NCBI RefSeq assembly: GCF_001667505.1
Contig: NZ_LZHZ01000018.1
Coordinates: 205,995-269,994, forward strand
Direction: 5' to 3'
Length of the DNA stretch: 64,000 bases
DNA from: Mycobacterium sp. ACS1612
Lineage (GTDB): Bacteria; Actinomycetota; Actinomycetes; Mycobacteriales; Mycobacteriaceae
Part shown: in pieces, positions 44,479-52,819 of the stretch
Position numbering within the stretch: the first letter of the stretch is position 1
Layout of the letters: every line of letters starts with the position of its first letter
The notes under the pieces: model-generated
Told to the model about the DNA's origin: nothing
Database searches by the model: none
Seen by the model: the letters and a program-made list of their open reading frames with translations, nothing else
Program-made: the position numbers and the translations under genes

Positions 44479-44816
44479 AAGTGTTGCTCCTCTGCCACGG
44501 TCTGCGGCGACTGGCCGCGATGCCCCAAACGTAGCGCATAAACCGTAGCAATGCAACGGTTAGGTTCGCGCGGGCGATATGGTGGGCCAGTGCGCATAGC
44601 CGCAGCGAGCGCCGATACAAAGCTGCTGCCAGCACCGACAGGTCGTACCTCAAAGATGTAATTCCGTAGCGTTGTTACGGTTGAACCCGTCGCAAAACCA
44701 TAGCTGTCTGATGTCTCGGTCCGGCAAAACGTGCGGCCAAGTCGTAGCAGTCGACCTTCGGCTGGTTACTATTGCGACACCCTGCGCAGCACCCACCCAG
44801 CGAGGTAATCGCCGCA
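44479..44816. other. Divergent regulatory region of whiB6 and the HTH gene
   Basis: This 338-bp stretch carries the promoters of whiB6 (minus) and the double-HTH protein gene (plus). In M. tuberculosis the whiB6 promoter region is bound by PhoP and EspR; no matching motif could be assigned by eye. I see no gene here. Confidence 0.45.
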
Positions 44817-45542
44817 ATGACAGACGCCGAGTCGACTGCTGACGCGTCGGACGTCATCGACCCCGGACTGGTGCGCGCCGGAGCGGCGGCCGCCGCCCGC
44901 AGACGCGAACTCGACATCAGCCAGCGCAGCCTCGCCGCCGACGGGATCATCAACGCCGGCGCGCTGATCGCGTTCGAGAAGGGCCGCAGTTGGCCGCGCG
45001 AACGCACCCGAGCAAAGCTGGAAAAGGTCCTGCAGTGGCCTCCCGGCACCATCGCCCGACTGCGCAAGGGCGAGCCCGCCGCACCGGACAAGCCGACCGA
45101 ACCGGACGCAGATGAAGGGCCGCTGATCGCGCAGGCCATCGTCGCCGCGGTGCGCTCACTGGGCGACGCGATCGACGCGCTGCCCCCCGTCGACGATGCG
45201 CAGTACACGCCGCGCGTCACCGCGATCCTCGCCGATCTGCGTCAGCTCGAGGCGGTCGCCGCCCGCGCGGCGCGCATCGGCCAGGTCACCCCGGCGCTGA
45301 TCAAGGCCCTCGGCACGGTGCGGCGTCAGATCGACGAGCTGACCAACGTCGCCGCGACGGCGCCACGCGCGACGCTCGGTCAGCGGCTCTACGCCAGTCG
45401 CAGGCGCGCCAATCTCACTCTCGCCGAAACCGCCCAAGCCGCAGGCGTTTCCGAGGATGACATCGCGCAGGCCGAAGCGGAGCAGCCGGTGTCTGCCGCG
45501 TCGGTCGACGCGATCGAGGCGCTTCTCAAACAGCTCGACTAG
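44817..45542 (+). CDS. Protein with two helix-turn-helix domains
   Basis: A 241-residue protein. An N-terminal HTH region (AAAAARRRELDISQRSLA, INAGALIAFEKGRSWPRERTRAKLEKVL) and a second one at the C-terminus (LGQRLYASRRRANLTLAETAQAAGVSEDDIAQAE) flank a helical middle (RQLEAVAARAARIGQVTPAL). The C-terminal half looks XRE-like. It sits between whiB6 and the EspI-like gene, with a CTAG overlap with the latter. A regulator of ESX-1 genes is plausible (inference), and I do not recognise a named ortholog. ATG at 44817 with GAGGT upstream. Confidence 0.7.
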   Translation: MTDAESTADASDVIDPGLVRAGAAAAARRRELDISQRSLAADGIINAGALIAFEKGRSWPRERTRAKLEKVLQWPPGTIARLRKGEPAAPDKPTEPDADEGPLIAQAIVAAVRSLGDAIDALPPVDDAQYTPRVTAILADLRQLEAVAARAARIGQVTPALIKALGTVRRQIDELTNVAATAPRATLGQRLYASRRRANLTLAETAQAAGVSEDDIAQAEAEQPVSAASVDAIEALLKQLD

Positions 45543-46942
45543 TAGCGCTCCCTGCTCCGGTCGTCGCGGGTCGGGAAGTGGCTTGCCAGCGCTGCGGCGA
45601 TCTCGATGAACCGTCGCCTTGTCGCAGGCGACATCTGACTGGTGTTGTCGATGACGCCGCCCGGCCGCAGGTTTCCGTCGAACGGCACCTCGACGACCGT
45701 CTGGCCTTGGCTGGCGAACTGGTGCGCCAGAATCGACCGAGTCCTCTTGTCCGCGTGCCCATCTGAGTCGTTGAGCACGATCACCGTGCGCTGCAGCAGA
45801 CTGTTCAGACCGCGGGCGGCCAGCCAGTCCATCGTCTGCCCTGCTGCTGCCGCGCCGTCGACCCACGGTGACGACACCACGATCAACGCGTCGAGATCGC
45901 GCAGCACCTCCTGCGTGACCGGAGAGTCCATGGTCGAGCTGCAGTCGACGATCGAGATCGAAAAGTACTTGTCAAGCCGAGATGTCGCTTCCCGGTAGAT
46001 CGCTGGATCGAGCACCCGGCGGCGCGCGGGCGTCGCCTCGCCTGCGAGTACGAACAGCCCGGCCGCGTTGTTTCCCACGCGGCTGCGGACGTCGGCGAAC
46101 GTCTCGAGGTGCTGGTCTGACGCGAGCTCCCAGTAGGAGCCCTGCGCTTTCGGGTCGACCCGGCTGCCCAACTTGCCGAACGCCGTGTCGGCGTCAATGG
46201 CCACCACCCGGTCGTCCTGCCGCAGTTCGGCGAACACCGACCCGACACTGGCCGACACCGTGGTCTTGCCCACGCCGCCCTTGCCCATCACGCCGATCTT
46301 GTAATGACCGCGCAGCACCGACTTGATCGACGCCTCCAGTTCGGCTTCGCGGATCTCCTCGGGTGACGGGCCCAGATTGATCAGCCCGAAGCTGGCCTTG
46401 AACAGCGCGAGCCGCCAACCGCGGCCCGGCGGTTTGCGCTTCGCGGGCACCAGGTCGTCGGCCCTGATCCGGTCCGCATAGGACGCGGGTGGCATAGGTG
46501 GCGGGGCGCTCGGCTCAGGCGGGTAAAGCGGCGCCTTCCACGGCTGCGTCGGCGGCCCCGGGTGCTGCGCCGGTGGAGGCGGGGCGGCAGGGCGTGGCGC
46601 GCGCGGCGGTTGCGGCTGCTGTTTCCACGTGCCGTCGTCGGGCCTGTTCGGCGCCGGTATCGGTCCGGTGTCGTGTGGTGGGCCCGGTGGTGGTCCGTAG
46701 CGCGGTGACGGGCGGAAGGTGCCGCCGGGTCGCTCCGGGTCCAGGAACGGAGGCGGGGAAGGTTCAGGCGGCGTCGGAGTCGCGTCGCGGTCCTGCGGGA
46801 CGAAGTCGACAGGCGGCCGCGACGGTACCGACGGCTTGTCCTGCTGCGGTTGCTCCGGTTTGGGCTTGGGCGGTTCGTAGTCGGACTCTTCGGGCCCGGT
46901 CCAGCCGAGTTCTCTGCGCAAAGCGTCGTCGCGGTCGGTCAC
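45539..46942 (-). CDS. EspI-like MinD/ParA-type ATPase (Rv3860-like)
   Basis: A 467-residue protein. The N-terminal 155 residues are Pro-rich and disordered, followed by a basic motif and a MinD/ParA-type ATPase domain. Its Walker A is GKGGVGKTTVS at about 220, and the domain continues through VVAIDADTAFG, SIVDCSSTMDSPV and TVIVLNDSDG. The ATPase region is clearly related to EspI in this same window (both have INLG-SPEE/DE, then KxGGVGKT, then a TMDWL motif). Position beside whiB6 matches Rv3860, a relative of EspI. It is convergent with the HTH gene. Role in ESX-1 is inferred. Confidence 0.75.
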   Translation of the reverse strand: MTDRDDALRRELGWTGPEESDYEPPKPKPEQPQQDKPSVPSRPPVDFVPQDRDATPTPPEPSPPPFLDPERPGGTFRPSPRYGPPPGPPHDTGPIPAPNRPDDGTWKQQPQPPRAPRPAAPPPPAQHPGPPTQPWKAPLYPPEPSAPPPMPPASYADRIRADDLVPAKRKPPGRGWRLALFKASFGLINLGPSPEEIREAELEASIKSVLRGHYKIGVMGKGGVGKTTVSASVGSVFAELRQDDRVVAIDADTAFGKLGSRVDPKAQGSYWELASDQHLETFADVRSRVGNNAAGLFVLAGEATPARRRVLDPAIYREATSRLDKYFSISIVDCSSTMDSPVTQEVLRDLDALIVVSSPWVDGAAAAGQTMDWLAARGLNSLLQRTVIVLNDSDGHADKRTRSILAHQFASQGQTVVEVPFDGNLRPGGVIDNTSQMSPATRRRFIEIAAALASHFPTRDDRSRERY

Positions 46943-47447
46943 TGCACATCTCCTCCTTCGCTACCTTCGCTCCCGGACGACGCGTATGTCCGCCACTGAT
47001 CAGTATCAACTACCCCGCGGCTGCACCTCCGCATACCGAGCGCAAGGTGTGCCGTCTCCGATCAGCAAACTCACGCGGCCGATTGAGACTGGCCGCGCAT
47101 ACTCGTTGGGCGGCACCGACCAGCCGTCGCACGCAACCCGCGACGAGCCGGGCGCGCAACGCTGTGGCTGCTGCTGTCCGTTCACGCCGGTCTGCTTTGC
47201 TGAAGCTCGCGTATGATGTGGACGCAGCCCTGCCAATGCGGCATGAGACATTGCTAGCCGGAATGTCCAACCGGTGCGGTGCGACCACGGTCGGACCACA
47301 AACTGGTGCACTGAGCGTCCGGTTTCCGCTGGTAGGCTGTGATGCGGCGCACGGTGGTGCGCCGTTGGGTCATTCGGGGCAGCCGACGGGTCGTGGCAAA
47401 TAGTCTGGGCGACCCGCTACGGCGGGAGTTGATGGAGTCTGTGCACG
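46943..47447. other. Long upstream region of the ESX-1 operon
   Basis: This 505-bp stretch has no convincing gene. It must contain promoters for the EspI-like gene (minus) and for the espE-like gene (plus). A -10-like TATGAT lies at about 47211, and a hairpin (CGGCGCAC/GTGCGCCG, 47345-47364) lies about 85 bases before the GTG at 47448. Long regulated leaders upstream of espE are known in ESX-1 loci, where EspR and other regulators bind. Confidence 0.5.
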
Positions 47448-47996
47448 GTGAAGGTCAATGGCGCGCTGTTCGAGCACGGCAGGACGGTCATCGGAGGCCT
47501 CAAGGACACGACTGGGCAGGGCGTACCTGAACCCGGTGCGGCCTTCGACCGGGCGCACCGCGCGTTCGACGACGTCAACGAGACACTGAAGTCGGCCGCA
47601 CCAATGGGCTGGCACGGCCCCGGCGCCTACGCCGATCAGAATGCGCGGCAGCAACTACGCTCCGAGGCCATGGCCGGTGCCGACCGCGAGGTGTACAGGG
47701 TGCTGCGCCGCGAGGCCGATCAGATCGCGTTGTGCCGCGGTCACCTCGACGACCAGAGTCAGTTCCTCGCGCGCACCAGCGCAGCCTCGCCGCTGCACGG
47801 TGCCCTGCGGTACGGCGAGGCCATGAAACTGGCTGTCGAGATGGCCGCCCTGCAGTCCGCCCTCGGCGAGAGCTGCCATCGGCTGAACCATCTTCGGTCC
47901 GATGTGGCGCAGAACGCCGCCGAACTGCAGCAGGCGGTCGGGCGATACGCCGGCGTCGGCGATGCGGCCGGACTGCCACCGCGGGATGGAAGGTAA
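47448..47996 (+). CDS. EspE/EspA-like ESX-1 secretion-associated protein (short)
   Basis: A 182-residue helical protein at the position of espE. It has a WxG-type turn (PMGWHGPGAYADQNARQQ, residues about 52-68) followed by MAGADREVYRVLRREADQIAL, matching the EspA/EspE N-terminal domain, which packs as a helical hairpin. M. tuberculosis EspE has about 400 residues; this one ends soon after the conserved domain. Starts with GTG at 47448. An operon with the EspF-like gene 6 bp downstream recalls the espE-espF pair, which are co-secreted ESX-1 substrates. Confidence 0.65.
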   Translation: MKVNGALFEHGRTVIGGLKDTTGQGVPEPGAAFDRAHRAFDDVNETLKSAAPMGWHGPGAYADQNARQQLRSEAMAGADREVYRVLRREADQIALCRGHLDDQSQFLARTSAASPLHGALRYGEAMKLAVEMAALQSALGESCHRLNHLRSDVAQNAAELQQAVGRYAGVGDAAGLPPRDGR

Positions 47997-48002
47997 GGGA
48001 GC

Positions 48003-48329
48003 ATGCCCGGCGACGAGTTGCGTGTTGTGACGGCCCATTTGGCCGAGCTGGCCGGTACGCAGGGCCGTGCGGCGACCGCGATCAGAACGGCGACGGCGGT
48101 GGCCGAGGGTGCCGACGAAGTGGTCAGGCAGACGCATGGCGCCGTCGCTTCCGCTTCGGCAAGTGCGCTGACGGCGGTGTTGGCGGCGCGACGAACGGCG
48201 GGGACCCGGATGGCCGACATCTCAGCGGATCTGAGTGCCAAGCTCTCCGCGGCAGCGAAGCGGTACGAGCAGGCCGACGAAGCGATGACCGGTGTGTTGC
48301 GTGGGCAGATGCAAACGGGGCAAATATGA
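48003..48329 (+). CDS. espF: EspF-like (EspC family) ESX-1 secretion-associated protein
   Basis: A 108-residue Ala-rich helical protein fitting the EspC/EspF family: ELRVVTAHLAELAGTQGRAATAIRTAT, then ASASALTAVLAARRTAG and AAAKRYEQADEAM near the C-terminus (YEQAD is a Y-x3-D secretion-type motif). It follows the espE-like gene by 6 bp (AAGGGAG ribosome binding site) and overlaps espG1 by ATGA. It probably forms a heterodimer with the upstream product, as EspE/EspF do. Confidence 0.7.
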   Translation: MPGDELRVVTAHLAELAGTQGRAATAIRTATAVAEGADEVVRQTHGAVASASASALTAVLAARRTAGTRMADISADLSAKLSAAAKRYEQADEAMTGVLRGQMQTGQI

Positions 48330-49162
48330 CAAGTCCCTCAACGCATTTCGACGACGTGGTCGGCGTCGAGGTCACCATCGACGGAATGCTCGTCATCGCC
48401 GACCGACTCAACGTGATGGACTTCCCCGTCGCGCTTGGCATTCGGCAGAACATTCCGCAGGAGGACCTGCGCAACATCGTCTGGGAGCAGGTGGCCCGCG
48501 ACCTGACCGCGCAGGGCGTCCTCGATGCCTTCGGCGGACCACATCCCGAGGTGGCGGCAATGGTCGACACCCTGAGTCGTGCCGACCGGACCCTGGAAGG
48601 CCGGTGGTGGCGCCGCGACGTCGGTGGCAAGATGGTCCGCTTCGTGGTGTGTCGTAAGGGGGATCGTCATGTCGTGGCCGCGCGCGACGGTGACATGCTC
48701 GTTTTGCAGCGCGTCGCGCCCCAGGTCGGGCTGGCGGGCATGGTGACGACGGTGCTGGGCACCGCCACCCCGGCCGATGTCGAACCGCTGACCGGCGTGG
48801 CAAGCAAATTGGCTGAATGCACATCGGCAAACCAGCTTTCGCAATACGGCATCGCGCCGGCGTCGGCTCGTGCGTACGCCGACATCATCGCGAATCCCGC
48901 CAGTTGGGTCGAGATCATCGCAAGCGAGCGGCATCCCGGCGGCACCCAGACCCAGACTGACGTCGCGGCCGGTGTGCTCGACGCGAAACAGGGCCGCATC
49001 GTGTCGATCCCGCGGCGGGTCAACGGCGAGCTGTACGGCAGCTTCCTGCCGGGCGGGCAGGACAATCTGCAGCGCGCACTCGACGGGCTTGTCGAGTTCT
49101 TGCCGTCGCACAAGTGGTTCGACCACCACACCGACGCAAATGTCGACGGAGATCAGGACTGA
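48326..49162 (+). CDS. espG1: ESX-1 secretion-associated chaperone EspG1
   Basis: A 278-residue EspG protein: FDDVVGVEVTIDGMLVIADRL, FGGPHPEVAAMVDTLSRADRTLEGRWWRRD and QQRVAPQVGLAGMV-type regions typical of the family. EspG1 binds PE/PPE partners (here PE35/PPE68) in the cytosol and targets them to the ESX-1 machine. ATG at 48326 overlaps the espF-like stop. Ends 2 bp before espH. Confidence 0.92.
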   Translation: MTSPSTHFDDVVGVEVTIDGMLVIADRLNVMDFPVALGIRQNIPQEDLRNIVWEQVARDLTAQGVLDAFGGPHPEVAAMVDTLSRADRTLEGRWWRRDVGGKMVRFVVCRKGDRHVVAARDGDMLVLQRVAPQVGLAGMVTTVLGTATPADVEPLTGVASKLAECTSANQLSQYGIAPASARAYADIIANPASWVEIIASERHPGGTQTQTDVAAGVLDAKQGRIVSIPRRVNGELYGSFLPGGQDNLQRALDGLVEFLPSHKWFDHHTDANVDGDQD

Positions 49163-49164
49163 GC

Positions 49165-49638
49165 TTGGCCACCTCCCCACACGATTCCGACGGCGAGCGC
49201 GACGATCTGGCCGCGCTCGACTTCTCCGCTGCCGGCGACGAGCAGGCGGAATCGGTGCTCGACGTGTTGGCCGGCTATGCCGAAGAGACCGTGGAAGACG
49301 AGCCGCCGCAGGTGTTCACCGTGACCAACCCACCAGGCACCGTCACGGTGACCACCTACCTGGACGGCCGCGTCAAGCACATCGACCTGTCACCGAAGGT
49401 GACCGAGATGACCGAAGCCGATCTCGCCGACGAGATCGTTGTCATCGCCCGGTTGGCCACCCAGGATGCCAGATCAGCCCAGTACGCCCACATGCTCGAA
49501 GGCATGCGGCAACAGGGCCACGACGACGTCGCAACCCGCGACTTCCTCACCCGAGACCTGGATCTGCCCACCCCGGAACAGGCCAAAGAAGCTCGGGCGC
49601 AACTATTTTCGACTAGATATGCAGGTGGTCATGACTGA
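49165..49638 (+). CDS. espH: ESX-1 secretion-associated protein EspH
   Basis: A 157-residue protein matching EspH: LAALDFSAAGDEQAE, VFTVTNPPGTVTVTTYLDGRVKHIDL, EADLADEIVVIARLATQDAR and LPTPEQAKEARAQLFSTRY. It is needed for EspE/EspF secretion and stability in other mycobacteria. A TTG at 49165 was chosen because the M. tuberculosis protein starts just before the ERDDLAALDFSAA block. An ATG at 49114 lies inside espG1. It overlaps eccA1 by 8 bp. Confidence 0.85.
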   Translation: MATSPHDSDGERDDLAALDFSAAGDEQAESVLDVLAGYAEETVEDEPPQVFTVTNPPGTVTVTTYLDGRVKHIDLSPKVTEMTEADLADEIVVIARLATQDARSAQYAHMLEGMRQQGHDDVATRDFLTRDLDLPTPEQAKEARAQLFSTRYAGGHD

Positions 49639-51352
49639 GCATCTAGCCAGCCTCTTCGGCACCGCCGTCGGCATACTGGCCAGCTCCCAATCGCGTTCGT
49701 TCGAACTGTTCAGCGAGATCACGACTCTCGATGAGACGGCGTGCGACGCATGGGTGGGCCGGATCCGCTGCGGCGACACCGACCGGGTGACGCTGTTCCG
49801 CGCCTGGTATTCGCGGTCGAACTTCGGTCAACTCGCCGGGGCCGCTGAGATTCCGATGAACAGCCTGAACGCCAGGATCCCGATCGGCGGCATGTTCGGC
49901 GACATCACCTATCCGATCAACTCGCCGCTGGCGATCACGATGGGCTTCGCGGTGCACGAGGCGTCCATCGGTAACTACGCCGACGCGATGGAGGCGCTCG
50001 AAGACGTCCCGTCCACTGGCGCAGAGCATTTGGTCTCCTGGGTCAAGGCAGTGATCTACGGCGCCGCCGAGCGGTGGACCGACGTGATCGACGAGGTGCG
50101 GGGTGCGGGTAGCTGGCCGGACAAGTTCCTGGCCGCCGCGGCCGGGGTCGCACACGGGGTGGCGACGGCCAATCTCGCGCTGTTCACCGAAGCCGAACGC
50201 CGCCTGACCGAATCCAATTCGTCGCCTGCGGGGGAAGCGTGCGCGCCGGCTATCGCCTGGTATCTGGCGATGACCCGCCGCAGTCAAGGCAACGAAGAAG
50301 CCGCCCTGGCCCTGCTCGAGTGGTTGCAGGCCACCCATCCAGAGCCGAAAGTCGCTGCTGCGCTGCGGGATCCGAATTATCGACTGGTGACCACCACACC
50401 GGAGAAGATCGCGTCCCGACGCGACCCGTGGGATCCGGCCAGCGTCGTCGCGGACACGTCGGGTCGGGAGAAGTTGCTCGCCGAGGCGCAGGCCGAACTC
50501 GACCGGCAGATCGGCCTGACCCGGGTCAAGGAGCAGATCGACGCCTACCGCGCGGCCACCCAGATGGCCAAGGTGCGCGCCGCGCGCGGTATGAAGGTCG
50601 CCCAGGCCAGCAAGCACATGATCTTCGCGGGCCCACCCGGCACGGGTAAGACGACCATCGCGCGGGTGGTGGCCAACATCCTCGCGGGCCTCGGCGTCAT
50701 CGCCGAACCCAAGCTGGTCGAGTCCTCGCGCAAGGACTTCGTCGCCGAATACGAAGGCCAGTCCGCGGTGAAGACCAGTCGCACCATCGATAGGGCCGTC
50801 GGCGGGGTGCTGTTCATCGACGAGGCGTACACATTGGTCCAGGAACGCGACGGGCGTGCCGACCCGTTCGGCACCGAGGCCCTGGACACGCTGCTGGCGC
50901 GGATGGAGAACGACCGCGACCGCCTCGTGGTGATCATCGCCGGGTACAGCGCCGACATCGACCGCCTGCTGGAGACCAACGACGGGTTGCGGTCGCGGTT
51001 CGCCACCCGCATCGAGTTCGACTCGTACACACCCGACGAGATCGTCGACATCGCGAAAGTCATTGCCGCCGCCAATGATTCGACTCTCGACGAGGAAGCC
51101 GCCAAGCGGGTGCTCGACGCGGCCACGCTGCTGTCGGAGCGGTCGCTGAACGGCAAACCCGCGCTCGACATCGCGGGCAACGGCCGGTATGCGCGTCAGC
51201 TGGTGGAGGCGGGCGAACAGAGCAGGGACATGCGACTGTCGCGGTCGGTGGACTTTGACAGCCTGGGCGTCGAGCAGCTCAGCGAGATCAACGGGGAGGA
51301 CATGGCCGGCGCGATCTCGGCGATCCATGCCCGCCTGAACATCAACGAGTAA
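49631..51352 (+). CDS. eccA1: ESX-1 AAA+ ATPase EccA1
   Basis: A 573-residue cytosolic ATPase. An N-terminal TPR-like region (EHLASLFGTAVGILASSQ, FAVHEASIGNYADAMEALEDV) is followed by a CbbX-type AAA+ domain. Walker A is GPPGTGKTTIA at about 333-343 and Walker B is GGVLFIDEAYTL at about 390, then sensor and arginine-finger segments (RLLETNDGLRSRFATRIEF). EccA1 uses ATP to release or remodel substrate-chaperone complexes. ATG at 49631 gives MTEHLASLFG, as in M. tuberculosis. Confidence 0.96.
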   Translation: MTEHLASLFGTAVGILASSQSRSFELFSEITTLDETACDAWVGRIRCGDTDRVTLFRAWYSRSNFGQLAGAAEIPMNSLNARIPIGGMFGDITYPINSPLAITMGFAVHEASIGNYADAMEALEDVPSTGAEHLVSWVKAVIYGAAERWTDVIDEVRGAGSWPDKFLAAAAGVAHGVATANLALFTEAERRLTESNSSPAGEACAPAIAWYLAMTRRSQGNEEAALALLEWLQATHPEPKVAAALRDPNYRLVTTTPEKIASRRDPWDPASVVADTSGREKLLAEAQAELDRQIGLTRVKEQIDAYRAATQMAKVRAARGMKVAQASKHMIFAGPPGTGKTTIARVVANILAGLGVIAEPKLVESSRKDFVAEYEGQSAVKTSRTIDRAVGGVLFIDEAYTLVQERDGRADPFGTEALDTLLARMENDRDRLVVIIAGYSADIDRLLETNDGLRSRFATRIEFDSYTPDEIVDIAKVIAAANDSTLDEEAAKRVLDAATLLSERSLNGKPALDIAGNGRYARQLVEAGEQSRDMRLSRSVDFDSLGVEQLSEINGEDMAGAISAIHARLNINE

Positions 51353-51355
51353 CCG

Positions 51356-52819
51356 ATGGCAAGTTTCCGGCTCACCACCAAGGTGCAAGTCAGCGGCTGG
51401 CGATTCCTGCTGCGCCGGGTCGAGCACGCGATCGTACGGCGCGACACCAGGATGTTCGACGACCCGCTGCAGTTCTACAGCCGTTCAGTGTCGGCGGGCG
51501 TCGTCATCGCGGTGTTGATATGCCTCGGCGCGGGCCTGCTGGCGTACTTCAAGCCGCTCGGAAAGCGGGGCGGCGACACGCTTCTGGTGGACCGCAGCAC
51601 CAACCAGCTGTACGTGGTGATGCCGGGCACGGGACAACTGCGGCCGGTGTACAACCTGACATCGGCCCGGTTGGTCCTCGGCAACGCCAACAGTCCGGTG
51701 GCGGTGAAGTCCGACGAGCTGAACAAGATGCCGAAGGGCCAGCCGATCGGAATCCCCGGCGCGCCGTACGCCACCCCGGTCGGCGGCGCTGCGTCGACGT
51801 GGACGTTGTGCGACACCGTCACCAAACCCGAGAGCGTCGCGCCGACGGTGGAGACGTCGGTGATCATCCAGTCGCTGAGCCTCGACAGTTCGGTCGGTCC
51901 GATGCGACCCGATCAGGGTGTGCTGGTGTCCTACCAGGACAACGACTGGCTGGTCACCAACGACGGCAGGCACGCGATCGACCTCGCCGACCGTGCCGTC
52001 ACCTCGGCGGTGGGCATTCCGGTGACCGCCAAGGCCACCCCGATCTCCGAGGGGCTGTACAACGCGTTGCCGAACGCGGGTCCGTGGCAGCTACCGGACG
52101 TACCCGCGGCGGGCGCGCCGAATACCGTTGGCCTGCCGCCCAATCTGGTGATCGGGGCGGTGTTCACCACGGTGGGCGATTCGGGCGAACAACATTACGT
52201 GGTGCTGCCCGACGGGGTGGCGAAGGTCAACGACACCACCGCGGCAGCCCTGCGGGCCACTAACTCCTTCGGTTTGATCGCGCCGCCCTCGGTGGAGGCC
52301 AGCATGGTCGCGAAGATCCCGGAGCGGGTGTACACCTCGCCGCTGCCGGACAAACCGATGGACATTCTGCTTCGCGAGGACGCGCCGTCGATGTGCTGGG
52401 CATGGCAGCGCGAACCGGGTGACCAGGCGCCGAAGACCACCGTGATCAGCGGGCGCCACCTGCCGATCCCGGCGTCGGCGATGACCACCGGTATCAAGCA
52501 GATCGGCGGCAGCTCAACGGTTTACATCGACGGCGGACAGTACATCCGGCTGCAGTCACCGGATCCCCGGTACGGCGAGAGCCTCTACTACATCGACCCG
52601 CAGGGGGTGCGCTACGGGCTGCCCGATGAAGAGACGGCCAAGACGCTCGGCCTGATCGGCCCGAAGACGGCTCCGTGGCAGGTGGTTTTGCTGCTGGTGG
52701 ACGGGCCGGTGCTGTCGAAGCAGGCGGCGCTGCTGGAGCACGACACGCTCCCCGCGGACCCGGACCCGCGCAAGATCGAAGGCGCGCAGCCGGCAGGCGC
52801 GGGCGTAGGAGGCGGCTGA
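51356..52819 (+). CDS. eccB1: ESX-1 membrane component EccB1
   Basis: A 487-residue protein with a cytoplasmic N-terminus ([19 protein letters not shown]), one transmembrane helix ([21 protein letters not shown], about 42-66) and a large periplasmic repeat domain that forms the core complex in the outer leaflet. Conserved Cys in TWTLCDTV and PSMCWAWQ probably form the family disulfide. It starts 4 bp after eccA1 and its stop overlaps the eccCa1 start (TGATG). Confidence 0.96.
   Translation: MASFRLTTKVQVSGWRFLLRRVEHAIVRRDTRMFDDPLQFYSRSVSAGVVIAVLICLGAGLLAYFKPLGKRGGDTLLVDRSTNQLYVVMPGTGQLRPVYNLTSARLVLGNANSPVAVKSDELNKMPKGQPIGIPGAPYATPVGGAASTWTLCDTVTKPESVAPTVETSVIIQSLSLDSSVGPMRPDQGVLVSYQDNDWLVTNDGRHAIDLADRAVTSAVGIPVTAKATPISEGLYNALPNAGPWQLPDVPAAGAPNTVGLPPNLVIGAVFTTVGDSGEQHYVVLPDGVAKVNDTTAAALRATNSFGLIAPPSVEASMVAKIPERVYTSPLPDKPMDILLREDAPSMCWAWQREPGDQAPKTTVISGRHLPIPASAMTTGIKQIGGSSTVYIDGGQYIRLQSPDPRYGESLYYIDPQGVRYGLPDEETAKTLGLIGPKTAPWQVVLLLVDGPVLSKQAALLEHDTLPADPDPRKIEGAQPAGAGVGGG

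Noticed and set aside
47339..47530. Small plus-strand frame upstream of the espE-like gene
   Set aside because: It overlaps the better supported gene starting at 47448 and has no recognisable motif or ribosome binding site.
49643..51427. Long minus-strand frame (594 codons) over eccA1
   Set aside because: Antisense to eccA1, which has Walker A/B motifs and family length; the antisense product is His/Arg-rich without domains.
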